Positions 1 through 11,371 of a stretch of 64,000 nt of DNA are shown one piece after another. How positions within the stretch are numbered: position 1 is the stretch's first letter; every line of letters begins with the position of its first letter. The translations under genes were made by a program, and so were the position numbers. Below the pieces are notes generated by a model. The model was not told where the DNA came from. It saw nothing but the letters and a program-made list of their open reading frames with translations, and searched no databases. This stretch comes from Adenanthera pavonina (lineage: Eukaryota; Streptophyta; Magnoliopsida; Fabales; Fabaceae), in assembly GCA_026686845.1 (NCBI GenBank), contig JAIVEN010000003.1, positions 5,892,501 through 5,956,500 on the forward strand, written 5' to 3'.

Positions 1-976
1 ATTAAAGTGAATAAAATTGCATGGTGAAATAAATGCTTTGGATGCATTTGTTGTCATGTAAAACTTCGAGAAACCAACAAATCAGTCACCTTTGGTCTTA
101 AATATTCATGAACCTGGAAAGTAGCAACAGGGCCAGAATCCATATTTATATCCCATTAATGGAGAAAAAGAAAAGAGAAAGAGTAAATCACGAGAGCTAA
201 GAACATAAAACTTGTTATAGGAGTAAACATCCCACCACTACTGTCCTTAATTAAAACATGAATTAACATGAACTCGGGGGAATGAAAACCACGTCTGACT
301 TTCATGGATAAAAACAAACAAGTCTCATATTAGTAATTGAAAAATTATAATTTTATGAATCATAGAGTTACTTTCCATTCAAGTAAATTAATTGATTTAA
401 CGATAGTGCTCAAATTCCAAAAACTTAGTAATTTACAATAACAAGATAGTACTTTAATTAATGAAAATTCCCAATAACCAAATCACATGTATGGTTCCCC
501 AGATGTATTTCATGCAATCTAAAAAAGAGGAAAAATGAAAAAATAAGAAAGAGAAAAACTGATTCTATCAAAATTTCCATATTCCTACAATATGACTTCT
601 GGACAATGGCCCAAATGATATGATCTTCTAGGTACAGGTTCAGCACATTCACTATTTTTACATGCTAATTTAGTGCTTGCAGATAATTAGTAAACAAGTA
701 CAATATATTTAGACAAACAAATGGCTATCTAGAAGCAAAGTTCAACAAAGAATGAACATAAGGTATGAACTTCAGTCACAAAAAGGTCAGACTAAAAAAA
801 GCCAGGCGCATCTGAAGTTGGTTAGTAACATTTTCCTTCTACTTCTAGAAATATCCTCCTGAATTACATTAGAAAACTAAATCAACAAAACAGACAAAGA
901 AATCAACCTTAAGGGTCGCATAGTCACGACTTCCATTTGAACATGGTATTTTCATTCAGACTGCTTTGAGTTCTAC
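1..976. other. AT-rich non-coding stretch
   Basis: I see no gene here. The minus-strand B55 pseudogene would continue into this stretch if it were complete, but I found none of its downstream exons (the WD-repeat part after MEDLT). Short ORFs are low-complexity and do not resemble a known family. Confidence 0.5.
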
Positions 977-1684
977 CTGTTAGATCCTCCATGTTTGCAG
1001 GCTTGACATCAACAATATTAAAACTTTGGTTGCTAATTTCTAAGTTCCAAAGATTTATTTTGAGATCATCAGCTGATATAAATGTTTCAACATCAATGCA
1101 ACACGAAAGGAAAAGAAAAAGAAACAACAATAGATAAGTCACCATCATTACCTTGACAAATAAAAACCATATATCCAAGAGATAAGAGGTATACAAGAAC
1201 ATCATTGTTTGATGTTGTATACATGTCAGGAATACAGTGACCACTTGGCCAAAAAAAGAAAGGAATACAATCATCACATGCATGGCAAATTTGCCCATTA
1301 AATATGAACGCACTCAAGTTAAGCAACACACAGCAATTCAGGCAAATAAGAAGTAATGGTATAAATATGCAATCAAGAAGATAAACCTGTACTTTGTTTG
1401 AAATAGAGTAAATATGGTAGTCATGGGCATGAGCATAGATTCTTCGACATCTTGCCACGGGACTTCTCTCATGACTGGTCACCTGACTTTTCAACATATA
1501 ATCATCAATTCTTAATAAAAGAACAAGCATGTGATTAGAATGAGGCAGTATATATCCTCTTGTACTTCTTCCCCGGCTGCTCTTTCCCCGAACACACTTG
1601 GGAAAATTTCCACATAATCGGCAGTGGGACCCCCGCTGCTGCTGACGCCGGGTGTTCCATGCTGCCATCACCACTTCCATTCAT
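977..1684 (-). pseudogene. PP2A regulatory subunit B (B55) gene fragment, broken
   Basis: The intact family makes the WD-repeat B55 subunit that directs protein phosphatase 2A to substrates. Three exon pieces are recognisable on the minus strand. Piece 1 (about 1684-1557) starts at an ATG and carries WKFSQV, then continues in another frame as FGERAAGEEVQE, so a small insertion near 1585-1590 shifts the frame; no GT donor follows. Piece 2 (1482-1393) encodes VARCRRIYAHAHDYHIYSIS. Piece 3 (about 1095-977) encodes TFISADDLKINLWNLEIS and runs to MEDLT. Only about 75 bases separate pieces 1 and 2, where a real gene has several exons (roughly 100 residues), and the acceptor before piece 3 reads AT instead of AG. 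The C-terminal half is absent. The family match is strong; calling it a pseudogene rests on the frameshift, both damaged splice sites and the missing exons. Confidence 0.85.
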
Positions 1685-3081
1685 TTTTTCTTCTTCGCCC
1701 TTCTGCTACAATTTGCAGACCAAATTGACAAGAAAATCAGTCGGGTAAGAAGATCCAACCCAATGCAAGGACCAGCTGATCCGAGACTGTAACACAATCC
1801 AACGGATTAAGTACAGTCTTCACCGGCTTAAACGGTCCCTTCCTTCGTCGTCGTCCATTTAAAACAAATATCTGGACATCTAAGGACTTGACGGCGAAGG
1901 AACAACACAGTCAAATTCTACTAGTGCCGGAAACTTGACTAACATGAGTAATATCAGCAAGATTCAATCTTTGTTCTGTATTCTATAAGACGAGAAGCTG
2001 TGGATTTCCCCGTAAACTCTCTCCCCCCTTTTCCTATTTTGTTTCCTTCTGATATGAATGAAAACGACGGGCAAAGAAATTCGTCGTAGCTTGTTTACAC
2101 TTCACAGGTCTGGATATGGCATTGGAATGTTACTATTTATATTTATTTTCTGGAAAACTATATTGAGAAAGAATGAAAAAAATATTAGTAGCGACGGATA
2201 GCAGATGCTCTTTTCCTTTAACTTTTTATCTTCTTTTCTTTTTTAAATCCTCCCAAACATTTTTGTTGGCCAAGGACGCAAGATGATGACTACATGAGGA
2301 ATGGCACGTGGATGTCATGTTTTGGATTCTTTTTTACCCCTCGACTTTTATTTGTTTATTTATTTTACTGGTCACTGTATGAACTTATATCAGTAGAGTT
2401 GATTTAAATATGCTGGTGTTTATCACAATGCTGATATTATTCCTTATTCTGTCCTCTAATCAGTTCACATTTGTTGGTCAATAAGATACATATTCCATCC
2501 AAACACAGTACATAGAGAAAGGCCAAACTTGAGAGTTTTAAAGAATACTTACAAATTGTTTTATTCTTACAATTGTTTCTGGTCTGAATTGACGAACGGC
2601 GTTTTAATGCTGAGTCAATACGATGATAAAGTTTGTTTTATTTTCTTAAAATGCATAAAATAATTAAAAATCTTATGTTTAGGAGGACTGGAGAAAATAA
2701 TAAGGTTGATGCCAAAATAACTAAATAAGGTTTAGAGGGATATTAGGGTGAAATCAGCTAGATATACTTTTGAATATGCTAAATCAATCATTTCGTGGGT
2801 GGGAAGTGGGTCGTCTAACAATTAAGAAAATATATATTAATTATCTAAGTTAAAGTTCAATTAAAATTATCATTATATGCTTTTAAAAATATAATGAAAC
2901 ACGTTTTATTTTGAATCAAAGTAAAAATATTAAATTATAATTAACATAAATTGCAGCAATTTCAATATATTTATAAAAGTTATAAAAAAACGTAATGTTT
3001 GTAGGCTGGGTTCCATCATTAGATTGGATGTCGTCTTAATTTTGAAAATTTTTTTGTAGTTCTAAGAAGTATACTTTTTAT
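1685..3081. other. Intergenic, upstream flank of the B55 fragment
   Basis: No coding region was recognised. The first 300 bases beside the fragment are less AT-rich and may be old promoter or 5' UTR of the B55 gene. From about 2.6 kb the sequence is AT-rich and featureless. Confidence 0.4.
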
Positions 3082-3760
3082 TAAGGCTGCTCAGTGGATT
3101 CGATGGTCCAGTTGGCCTGGTCATTTCGAGTCGAGTCAGGTCAAAAAGAAAAAAATATTGAAATGGAAGCAAACCAGGCTAAAAGGAAATCGAGCCGGGC
3201 CAAGCCTCGGGCAAGTCATAGGCCCATGCTGGCCCAATCGGATATAAATATTTTTTCAATTTTTTATTTTTTTTTATTTGTTAAAAATATTGAATAATTT
3301 CATATGATTGTTTTTCTTTCATTTACCTCATGTAATAAGTTAATTTTATAATTATAGTTGATACATTTTATTATTTCAATCTTTAATTTTATTTTAAAAT
3401 TTAAATTCATTTCTGAATTTAATATTATATAAAAATAAATAATATATAATTATTGAGTATTTATAATTTTGATAAATGTTACTATTTAACTCAATATTAT
3501 TTCCTATAAGAATATATTTTAAATGAAACTAATTATATTTTTTATTAAAAAATTAAATTAACTTATTTTTTATTTTCTTTTTTACTTTATATTTTTACAT
3601 CGGGCCAAACTCGATTCGGTATTGGCCTGGTCTCAACTCGGTGTTTCATCGGGTCATCCCGAGCCAGGCCGCTAGCTAGATTTTATTGGCCCGGGGGTGT
3701 TCCAAGTCGGATATTAAGCCAAAGTGATGCCCGGCTCGGCCTAACCCATAAACACCCCTA
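3082..3760. mobile_element. hAT-type MITE, 679 bp, perfect 8-bp target duplication
   Basis: The element begins TAAGGCTGCTCA and ends AAACACCCCTA. The ends are imperfect inverted repeats (about 10 of 16 positions). It is flanked on both sides by CTTTTTAT (3074-3081 and 3761-3768), an exact 8-bp duplication typical of hAT transposition. The ends are GC-rich with repeated GGCC/CGGGCC words and the centre is AT-rich and non-coding, so it is a non-autonomous element. The 67-codon ORF at its left end is only terminal sequence. Confidence 0.8.
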
Positions 3761-4177
3761 CTTTTTATATATTTGATTTGGTTCGATTTAATAAAAAAAC
3801 TAAATCGAAACAAAACAATCTGAATTTTTCTCGGGCCTTGTCAATTCAAAGTGTAATCAGTTTTGTTTGATTTGATTAATGCTTTTCGATTTTTTTTTTA
3901 CATGGCATCATTTTTCAAAAATTAAATTAAATATATTACATATAGATACTTTATAAACACAAATTATATCTAAATAATTTACTAATCAATATATTTTATG
4001 AATATTAGAAAATGAAATAAAATATGTGTAATTATGAGTAATTGGATATATTTATATATTATTATTTATTATAATATAGTTATTAGGTTGAAATGGATTT
4101 CATTTCAATTCGGTTTGGATTAATTTTTATCGATTTGGTTTGATCTAATCGGTTTGATTTGATTTTGAACATCCTTA
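3761..4177. mobile_element. Truncated MITE abutting the previous element
   Basis: The right end, GAACATCCTTA at about 4167-4177, resembles the hAT-MITE ends seen elsewhere in this window, and GATTTGGTTCGATT-type words occur at both sides of an AT-rich core. I could not find a matching left end or a target duplication, so it looks truncated, possibly by the neighbouring MITE at 3082-3760. Confidence 0.45.
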
Positions 4178-4750
4178 CTAATTATATGTTATTCTTATAT
4201 CTGGACTTGTATGCCCACGCTTGGTAATATTAAATTTTCCTTACAATTAAATATTATTTATATGATTGAGACTTTTATATATATAAAATATATATATATA
4301 TAATACTTTTACTAAAACATCATATATTAACAACCTAAAAAGAATTTTATTACCTGATTTTGTTTAGTTCTATAAGTTGAATTACAACAAAATAAAAGAA
4401 TTTTATTTAATTATATCCATGATAAAAAAAGACATTTCATTTATATTTAGTTTCTTTTGTATATTATACAAAATTTGATAAACAAATTGTATTATTTTTT
4501 AATTTACAAATAATATAATTTATTATAAATTTTATATTATACATTGATATTGATGGTGATGGATATTAATATCCATAATATACTAATTGATTACTTATAT
4601 TAATATTAATAAATATTTTTCATTACAAAATTCTTATCCTGTCGATAACTATAAATGTTTTTGGATAAAAATACCAAATGTGTCCCAAGGCATCGACCCA
4701 ATGATTGATCAACTCAATCACATCTATTCCAACACTAGGGAGATTGTTTG
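4178..4750. other. AT-rich intergenic DNA
   Basis: Very AT-rich with TA-rich simple sequence near 4280-4300. I see no gene in it. Confidence 0.5.
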
Positions 4751-5145
4751 TAGAGCTATCAAAACAGGCAACACCAATAAACTGGCTCGAAAAAATGAGC
4801 TGGTTCAGGTCTTAACTTTATGAGTAAATACATAATTCAAGTTTTTTTAGCCCGGTTCATGGCTGGCCAGCCTAAAAAGCTCGTGTCCTTTTTTTTCTTC
4901 CTTTTTGTTTAATTAATAATATATATTATTTTATTAATTAATAATGTATAAATTATAAAATTTAAATATTATATTAATTTTTAGTAAATAATAATAATAA
5001 TTAGTTATGTTAATTTAAAAAAATTATATGAAAATTTTTTAAAATAATAATAATATTTAAAAAGTACAGGCCCGCGGGCCCATATTGTATGGGCTTAGGC
5101 TTTTAAAGCTGAGCCCAATGGGACGGGCCAACGCGGACAACTCTA
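4751..5145. mobile_element. MITE-like element, 395 bp
   Basis: It starts TAGAGCTATC and ends GACAACTCTA, so the outer ten bases are near-inverted (TAGAGYTRTC). GC-rich ends with GGCC words surround an AT-rich core, as in the better-supported hAT MITEs here. The 8-bp flanks match only weakly (4 of 8), so it is either old or the boundary is slightly wrong. Confidence 0.5.
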
Positions 5146-5689
5146 ATGGCATTTTATTAATTGCCATCGAATTGACTTTTAAATTAAATATCAATACAAA
5201 ATTTATTATAAATCATATTATTTATACATCAGTGCAATTTATTTTTAAAACTCTATATAATACTTGAAACCTACCTCTAGTTTAACAATAAAAATGAAAT
5301 AGTTAGTCCCACTTTTTTTTCACTTATTTTCAATTTATTTAGACATTTTTTTTACTAACGATTTACTTGGACATGGAAGATTTAAATTAAAAGAAAATAA
5401 AATCAAGTCTTTTGCATTAATTAATCTATTAAATTCATAGAATAAACTAAAAAATTAAAGGAGAGAGATAGATAGAGAGATGAGACCACTCAATTCATCC
5501 GGGAAACTAGTTTTATCTCCCATGCACCTATAAGATTTCGAATGAAAATATTATACTAATTATTTCACCTTGGTTTTAAAAGTTTAGTACCCCTCATCCA
5601 CCAATTATTTCTATCATCTCCATGTTCCTAATTTTTTGTAGAGCAATTACTCATTTACTTAGCTGCTACATGATGTGTCCATTTTATAT
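5146..5689. other. AT-rich intergenic DNA
   Basis: No ORF, repeat boundary or RNA gene recognised. Confidence 0.45.
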
Positions 5690-8090
5690 ATATAAAATAT
5701 CCACATTTAAGTTCTAAATTATATCTAAATATGTTTACATTGGTATATTTTGGCATGATTTGACATATTTTTGTATTTCATGATGTTATAGGTTCATTTG
5801 AAAGCATTCGGAGCAAAAACGTTACAAATCATTCATGCTGAAAAGTTTTGACACCCTTTGGTATTTTGATCATAACTCTCACATATGAACTCTGATTGAG
5901 GTTTTTTAAGATGCGTTGGAAAGCTAAGACATAGATCTACAACTTTAATGTTTTGAGTTTCCCAAAATTCTATTGTTATCATAGTGAAAATCGGACTCAA
6001 ATTGTTAACACGAGCTGATAATGTTATGAAGCTAAAATGTGCATCTGTCCGTACAAACAGTACCCACCCGGCGCCGAGTCAACGCGAATTTTGAGTGTTT
6101 CTACCTTCTGGAACCACCCGGCACCGTATGGGATGAATATATGGCCACCCGGCGCCCGGTCAAACACGAAAAGCCCATAAAAACTCATTTTTGACGCTTA
6201 TTGGTGATATTTTGGGCTTTTATGAGCTTCTAAATTTTTTCTATATAAAGTTACACGACAGAAATACAACGGGAGATTGAGAAAAACACTCAGAAGTCAA
6301 AGAACACTGTTCTAAATACATCTGTGAGTAACTAGGAGTATCTTATAGAGAAAGAGTAAGGAGATTTGGGGAGTATTAGTGATAGATTCATTCTTCTCTA
6401 ATATAACTCTGTTTTCTTATTATTTTCATTATGATTTGGGATTTTAGTTTTGATTTGATTTGTATTTCCATGAGTAGCTAAATTTCCCAGTTGGGGGTAG
6501 GGATGTAACCTAACTGGGATAAATTGAATTTATTTCTTTAGTTAAGACTCTTTGATTTGTTCTTCAAGTTATATTTAATTTATCTTTTTATTATATTTAT
6601 CGATTTTGTTCGTTCATGTGGATTTTATGCTTGATCACCATAGAATCTAATTAATGAGTAAACTTGATGAACTGAGAGGTGAAAAGTAGGGGTGTGCATG
6701 GGCCGGGTTTCACCACCGCCCGATACCCGGCCTGTACACACCCGGGTTGGTTCGGGTTAGGTACCGGGCCGGGCTGGGTCGACCCGGTACCATATGATTT
6801 TTTAAAATATTAAAAATAAAATAAAAGCTAACTTTATGTATTAATGAAAAAATTTTAATTATTAATGTACAAGTAGATTTTTTTAAAAATATAATGTTAG
6901 GATAGAAATTAATTTTCTTAAAAATTATAAATTTTTACAACTATACATTATTTTCATATAATATTAAATTAAGAAATCAATTTAAAATTTTAAATAAAAT
7001 TAAAATATCAGAACCTTTTAAAGTTTTTCATAGTAATCAAATAATAAATGTATTATATAAGATATATAGAAAAAATCTTATAAAATCAATTAATATATAT
7101 AAAATAATATATTTTAAAATATATATATATATCTATATATAGTTCGGGTTGGGCCGAACCAAATGGCCGAACCTGAAGCCCGGCCCGGTTGGCCCAATAA
7201 GACCGAGCCAACCGGGCCACATGTTTTTTGCACACCCCTAGTGAAGAGTGAACCTAGATTTAGAAAGATAAACATGAATAACTAATCTAGAGATAGAATT
7301 AGGAATTCATAATGATATATATTATAATTTTCAAGGTTTAATTAGAAAATTTAGTTGCACGAGAGCGAATTGAATCCTAATTAAATTAAGACTAATTGAC
7401 TGAGAGATAATTAGGACGCTTTAGAAACAACAGTCATTATAATTATACAGAGTCTAACTAAGAAATAAAATTTAATTATCTCATAAGGTGAAACCTGATC
7501 CCTTGACACTTCTAGAACTGAATCAAAACTCAGACATTGTTTTATTTTCTATTTTTTTATCTTTTTAAGTTGAATTATTAATTTGATTATCAATTAATTT
7601 TTGGGATTAAAAGTTTGGACTATAAATTTACTACCTTCCTTGGGTTTGACCTCTAGAATACTCCGGAGACCTTTTATTACTGCGATCGACCTTATATACT
7701 TGCAGGATTCCCAATCACTCCACTCGGGTAAAATATTTCCACTATCTAAGCACGGCTCTTCACCTGCCTCTTTCAATTTCATCTACTTGTTGAATTAGTT
7801 AATTATTGGAGTAATTAGATACTCAATTAAGCAATTAGTTCCGTATCAAGTACTAAGCCCAGAACAAATGGGGTTCTAGTTGATTGTATAAAGTCTGTTA
7901 TATGTTAGATTACACGTAAGTTTATGGAATAAAGTGCCAACCTGGAGCTTAATTTATTAGTTAGTTTTGTATCAGCTTTGACGACTAATTGGGAAGTGAT
8001 TTTTTTATTATAACAATTAATTATGTTAAATTAATTAATTAGTATACTTTCTAAGGGACGCTTATTGCAGCAGTGTGGTTTGGGGATAGT
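5690..8090. repeat. Decayed LTR-like tract, interrupted by a MITE
   Basis: The stretch has the feel of a long, old LTR of a plant Ty3-type element: TG-rich leader sequence, a CCGGCGCC-containing block near 6065-6165, long non-coding AT-rich text and a GATCGACC block near 7680. No second copy, primer site or target duplication is visible and no protein is encoded. Both boundaries are approximate. A hAT MITE sits inside it at 6687-7240. This call rests on general resemblance and is weak. Confidence 0.3.
6687..7240. mobile_element. hAT-type MITE, 554 bp, perfect 12-bp terminal inverted repeats
   Basis: The left end is TAGGGGTGTGCA and the right end is its exact reverse complement, TGCACACCCCTA. 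Flanks are GTGAAAAG (6679-6686) and GTGAAGAG (7241-7248), matching at 7 of 8 positions, as expected for a hAT target duplication. GC-rich GGGCCGGG/CCCGGCC ends surround a roughly 350-bp AT-rich core. There is no transposase ORF. Confidence 0.88.
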
Positions 8091-8490
8091 TTGCAACTCA
8101 TGAACATTTTATACGAGGGCACTTATTTTATAGATTTCACATTGGGTATTCATCATTATGATCAGTATCTAATACTCATCATTTTAGATGGATTTAGATC
8201 ATCCAGTTCTAATCTAAATTGTTCAAATTTATAGTTGTTTATTTTGATTTTTTTACATAATAACAATATTTTTTTAAATAAGAGTTATAAAATTATATCT
8301 ACTTTAGATTTTATATCTAATAAAATAAAAATATAATTAAATCTGGACAATTCAAATTTGATCTAGATGATTCATATTTGATCTAGATGATCTAGAGACA
8401 AGATGAGCACACGATGCTCATCACCCGAAAGTGCTCTCTTATTTCGTAATTTCCAATCCACTCATTTTTCTCTCTCTCTCCAAACTTTAT
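8091..8490. other. Intergenic, no gene seen
   Basis: Contains short direct repeats of a GATCTAGATGATTCA-like word near 8360-8395. No coding evidence. Confidence 0.4.
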
Positions 8491-8825
8491 GGTTGTGTTT
8501 GGGTAGAAGTTTTTTGCAGGTACTTAAAGGGTTCCCTTGTTTGATTCAAAAAATTAGAGGAAATTTAATCCCCTCCAATTCTCTCCCTTACCCTTTTACT
8601 TCTCCCGCTAAATTAGGGTTTTTTTAGGTGATTTAGTAATTATTACTCAATTCCATCTAATCTCTTCTAATCCCTTTTTGAACCAAAGGAATTTCATTAA
8701 AATCCTTTTAATTTCATTAAATAAGGAAATTTTAAAGGCTCTCCAATTCCTTTTCCTCTAATTCCCTTCATTAGAAATTCTTTCAATCTTCTTCCCTCCA
8801 ATCCCTTCAGTTGAACCAAACAGCC
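8491..8825. mobile_element. MITE-like element with GGYTGTTTGG ends
   Basis: The left end GGTTGTGTTTGG and right end CCAAACAGCC are inverted relatives, a terminal type common in plant MITEs. The interior is pyrimidine-rich (AATCCC/CTCC words) and non-coding. I could not settle a target duplication, so family and exact boundaries are uncertain. Confidence 0.5.
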
Positions 8826-9135
8826 GCTATATATCTTTCCAACTCAGTAATAAGTTGCTTCTCTTTCTTATCTTTGCAAAGCATTTGTACTCTATAATCA
8901 TAACATGAATGCACAAATACTTTAAGCATTAGTTAGGAATAAGAGAAAAATAAGGGGAGAAGAAATTAGGGGAAAAAATTGGAATGAATATAAATAGAGG
9001 GTTAGTCTGTATTTATCTTTATTTTTTCTTATAATTTTCTTTTTCTCCTATTTTCCCTTCATTCCAAATGAAGATTGTTTGATTCAAGTTTCATAATATC
9101 CCATTTTGATCCATATTATTAGCACTACTCTTAAC
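8826..9135. other. Intergenic, no gene seen
   Basis: Contains an AG-rich half (about 8940-9000) followed by a CT-rich half (about 9020-9075), which may be an old inverted element. Nothing coding. Confidence 0.4.
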
Positions 9136-9799
9136 TAAGGGTATTCAAAATCAATCCAAATCGATTGAACCAAATCAACAAAAATCGATCAAAGCTGAAT
9201 TAAAATAAGGTCTACTTCATTTTTTGTAATTGTGGAACCGACTCAAATTAGTTTGGTTTGGTTTCAGGTATTTGAAACTTGAACCAAACCAAATCAAATA
9301 TCTTATACTTTTTTTTAGTTTTTAAAAATACAAATATTATATTTATTTAATATATTTTATTTTATAACTATATATTAACATAAGTTTCTTAACACATAAT
9401 AACTAAAAAAACTCATAAACAAAATTACAAGACATTTATTGGATTGAGAAAAAAGAATATAAATAAGTGTGTTATTATAATTAACCATATGAATATACCA
9501 AAATAAATAATTATGTGAAAAAATTTACAAAATTTTAAATAAAATATCCATATTTTAGTAAAATATTTAAATATAATTTATGTTCATAAAATATTTATAT
9601 AAAAGCTATTTGATTTAATTTTTGAAGAAGGATATTTTTTTTAAAAAAATTAATTTAACATGATCAAAATCGATAAAAAACTTAATCAAATCGACCTCTT
9701 ACAAAAACTGAAAAGGTCCTCATTTATAAAAACCAGCCATGATTTGGTTTGGTTTAGTTTTGCCCAAAATCAAATCAAACATATCTTCGAACACCCGTA
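9136..9799. mobile_element. hAT-type MITE, 664 bp, perfect 8-bp target duplication
   Basis: Ends are TAAGGGTATTC and GAACACCCGTA, inverted at 9 of 11 positions. CTCTTAAC occurs exactly on both sides (9128-9135 and 9800-9807). Subterminal AATCAAATC/GATTTGGTTTGG words are mirrored at the two ends around an AT-rich core. No transposase is encoded. Confidence 0.85.
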
Positions 9800-10558
9800 C
9801 TCTTAACCATCTATTTTCAAAAAATCAAAACAAATCAAACCTCTGAATATCTTTAATTTTAACTATCTATTTTCAAAAACAAATTTTTTTATATGCAGGC
9901 GCATATATCACAAATTGTGTGCCAATTAGAATGGGTTCGTGTCATTCTTTAATGAAAATATTAGAGACGAACAATTAATTTTACTTTGTAGATGTCGATG
10001 CTCCTAGTTTGAGAGTGAAACAGATGGAGAAGCCACTTTAGAGTGATAGATGCGATTTTTTTTGGCCTCTATAATACTAAGTTTTTAATTTTTGGTATGG
10101 ATCTTTATATTCTAGTATGGGAGCGGTTTCAGGTGAGAGGCAAAGGAACGTTAGAGTCCGGTGGGAGAAGAAGAAAAGAAAAAGGAAAAGACAAAAAGGA
10201 AACTAAGAAAATAAGATAATATTTTTAATGAGATATAATAATCAATTGATTATCTTTTTGTTCCTTAATATAATTATAATTTGTAATTTTTTATAATTCT
10301 TTTGTTGGTCACATTTTTTAGTTGCAAACGTGCTAGAGGAATTGATCATTAAGTGAGTTAATAACTTGATTTTTAAATCAAACATGAAAGCTTGGAGTTT
10401 CTTACAACAATTTCCTTAATATGGATACGAAAATGTGATATAAAGGGAATTAAGATAAAAAAGGAGAGAGGCTTAAGTCATTAGAACAATAAAATTATGT
10501 ATATAGAAACATATTTATACTTGATGGAAAATTGAAACAACTCTAAGTAAGGACTAAG
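9800..10558. other. Intergenic DNA left of the copia element
   Basis: No gene recognised. A short purine-rich run (about 10,160-10,205) is present. The last five bases, CTAAG at 10,554-10,558, are the left target duplication of the copia element. Confidence 0.45.
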
Positions 10559-11371
10559 TGTTGGCAGTAGCGTATAATAACCAGTTCGAGTCGTGCAAGG
10601 ACACTGTCCTTAATAGCTATTTTGCTACACCTTATTAAATGTAGCAGTTTCCCAGGATTAAACAAACCCTTCCTGCTCGGTGAAGAAGCAATGCAACAGA
10701 ACAACAGAAACCAAATAGAAGAAGATGAAAAGAAGCTCGGGAGAGCAGAGGAGGAGAAGAAAGAGCTCCATAGGTTGTTCGTGAACTCAGTGTACATTCT
10801 TCAATTCTGGAGCTCAATATTTATAAGCTCCGAAATCACTTGAATGTTGGACACACCATAATCACAATTAAACACTGGGTTTGAATGTTGGGAGACAATG
10901 GTTAAGGAAAATTATTTTTGGACGTTGAGGAAATAAAACCGTAAGCTAAAAATGATTTCTAAATGTTGTAGGAACAATGTTTTAATGGTTAATAAAATCT
11001 GTTAACAACAAATTTGAGGAAAACCGAAAACTTAAATGCTCCAACATATTAGAATTCAAAGGTTCCAAGTTTGAAATTGTCAAAAACTGAAGTTTTTCTG
11101 GTAAGCAATTTCATAAAAATTATTTTGTATTTTTCAAAATAATTTTTGCAAAAAATGCCTAGTGTCTTGTTCAATTCATGCACAGGGGGCAAATCGACAG
11201 ATTTCAACTACTTTCAGTTGCATTGGCCCGTTGTTGCACGTGTGAGTCCACTTCTCCTGTTGGCCCATTTACTAGCCCAATTTTACATCTTAACTTATAT
11301 ACACTAAGGCTTCCATTAGTTTAAGTAATGTGGGACTTCCTTGTTAACACACACATACATAAACTCTAATA
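10559..11371 (-). repeat. 3' LTR of the copia element
   Basis: Matches 15,922-16,734 end to end, including TGTTGGCAG at one end and AACTCTAA(T/C)A at the other (plus-strand view). The terminal dinucleotide at the inner end has mutated relative to the other copy. The ORFs inside are shadows; the same segment recurs non-coding in the other LTR. Confidence 0.9.

Noticed and set aside
10622..10843. ORFs at 10.5-10.9 kb on both strands
   Set aside because: They lie in a copia LTR and recur, with changes, in the other LTR at 15.95-16.16 kb; LTRs are non-coding.
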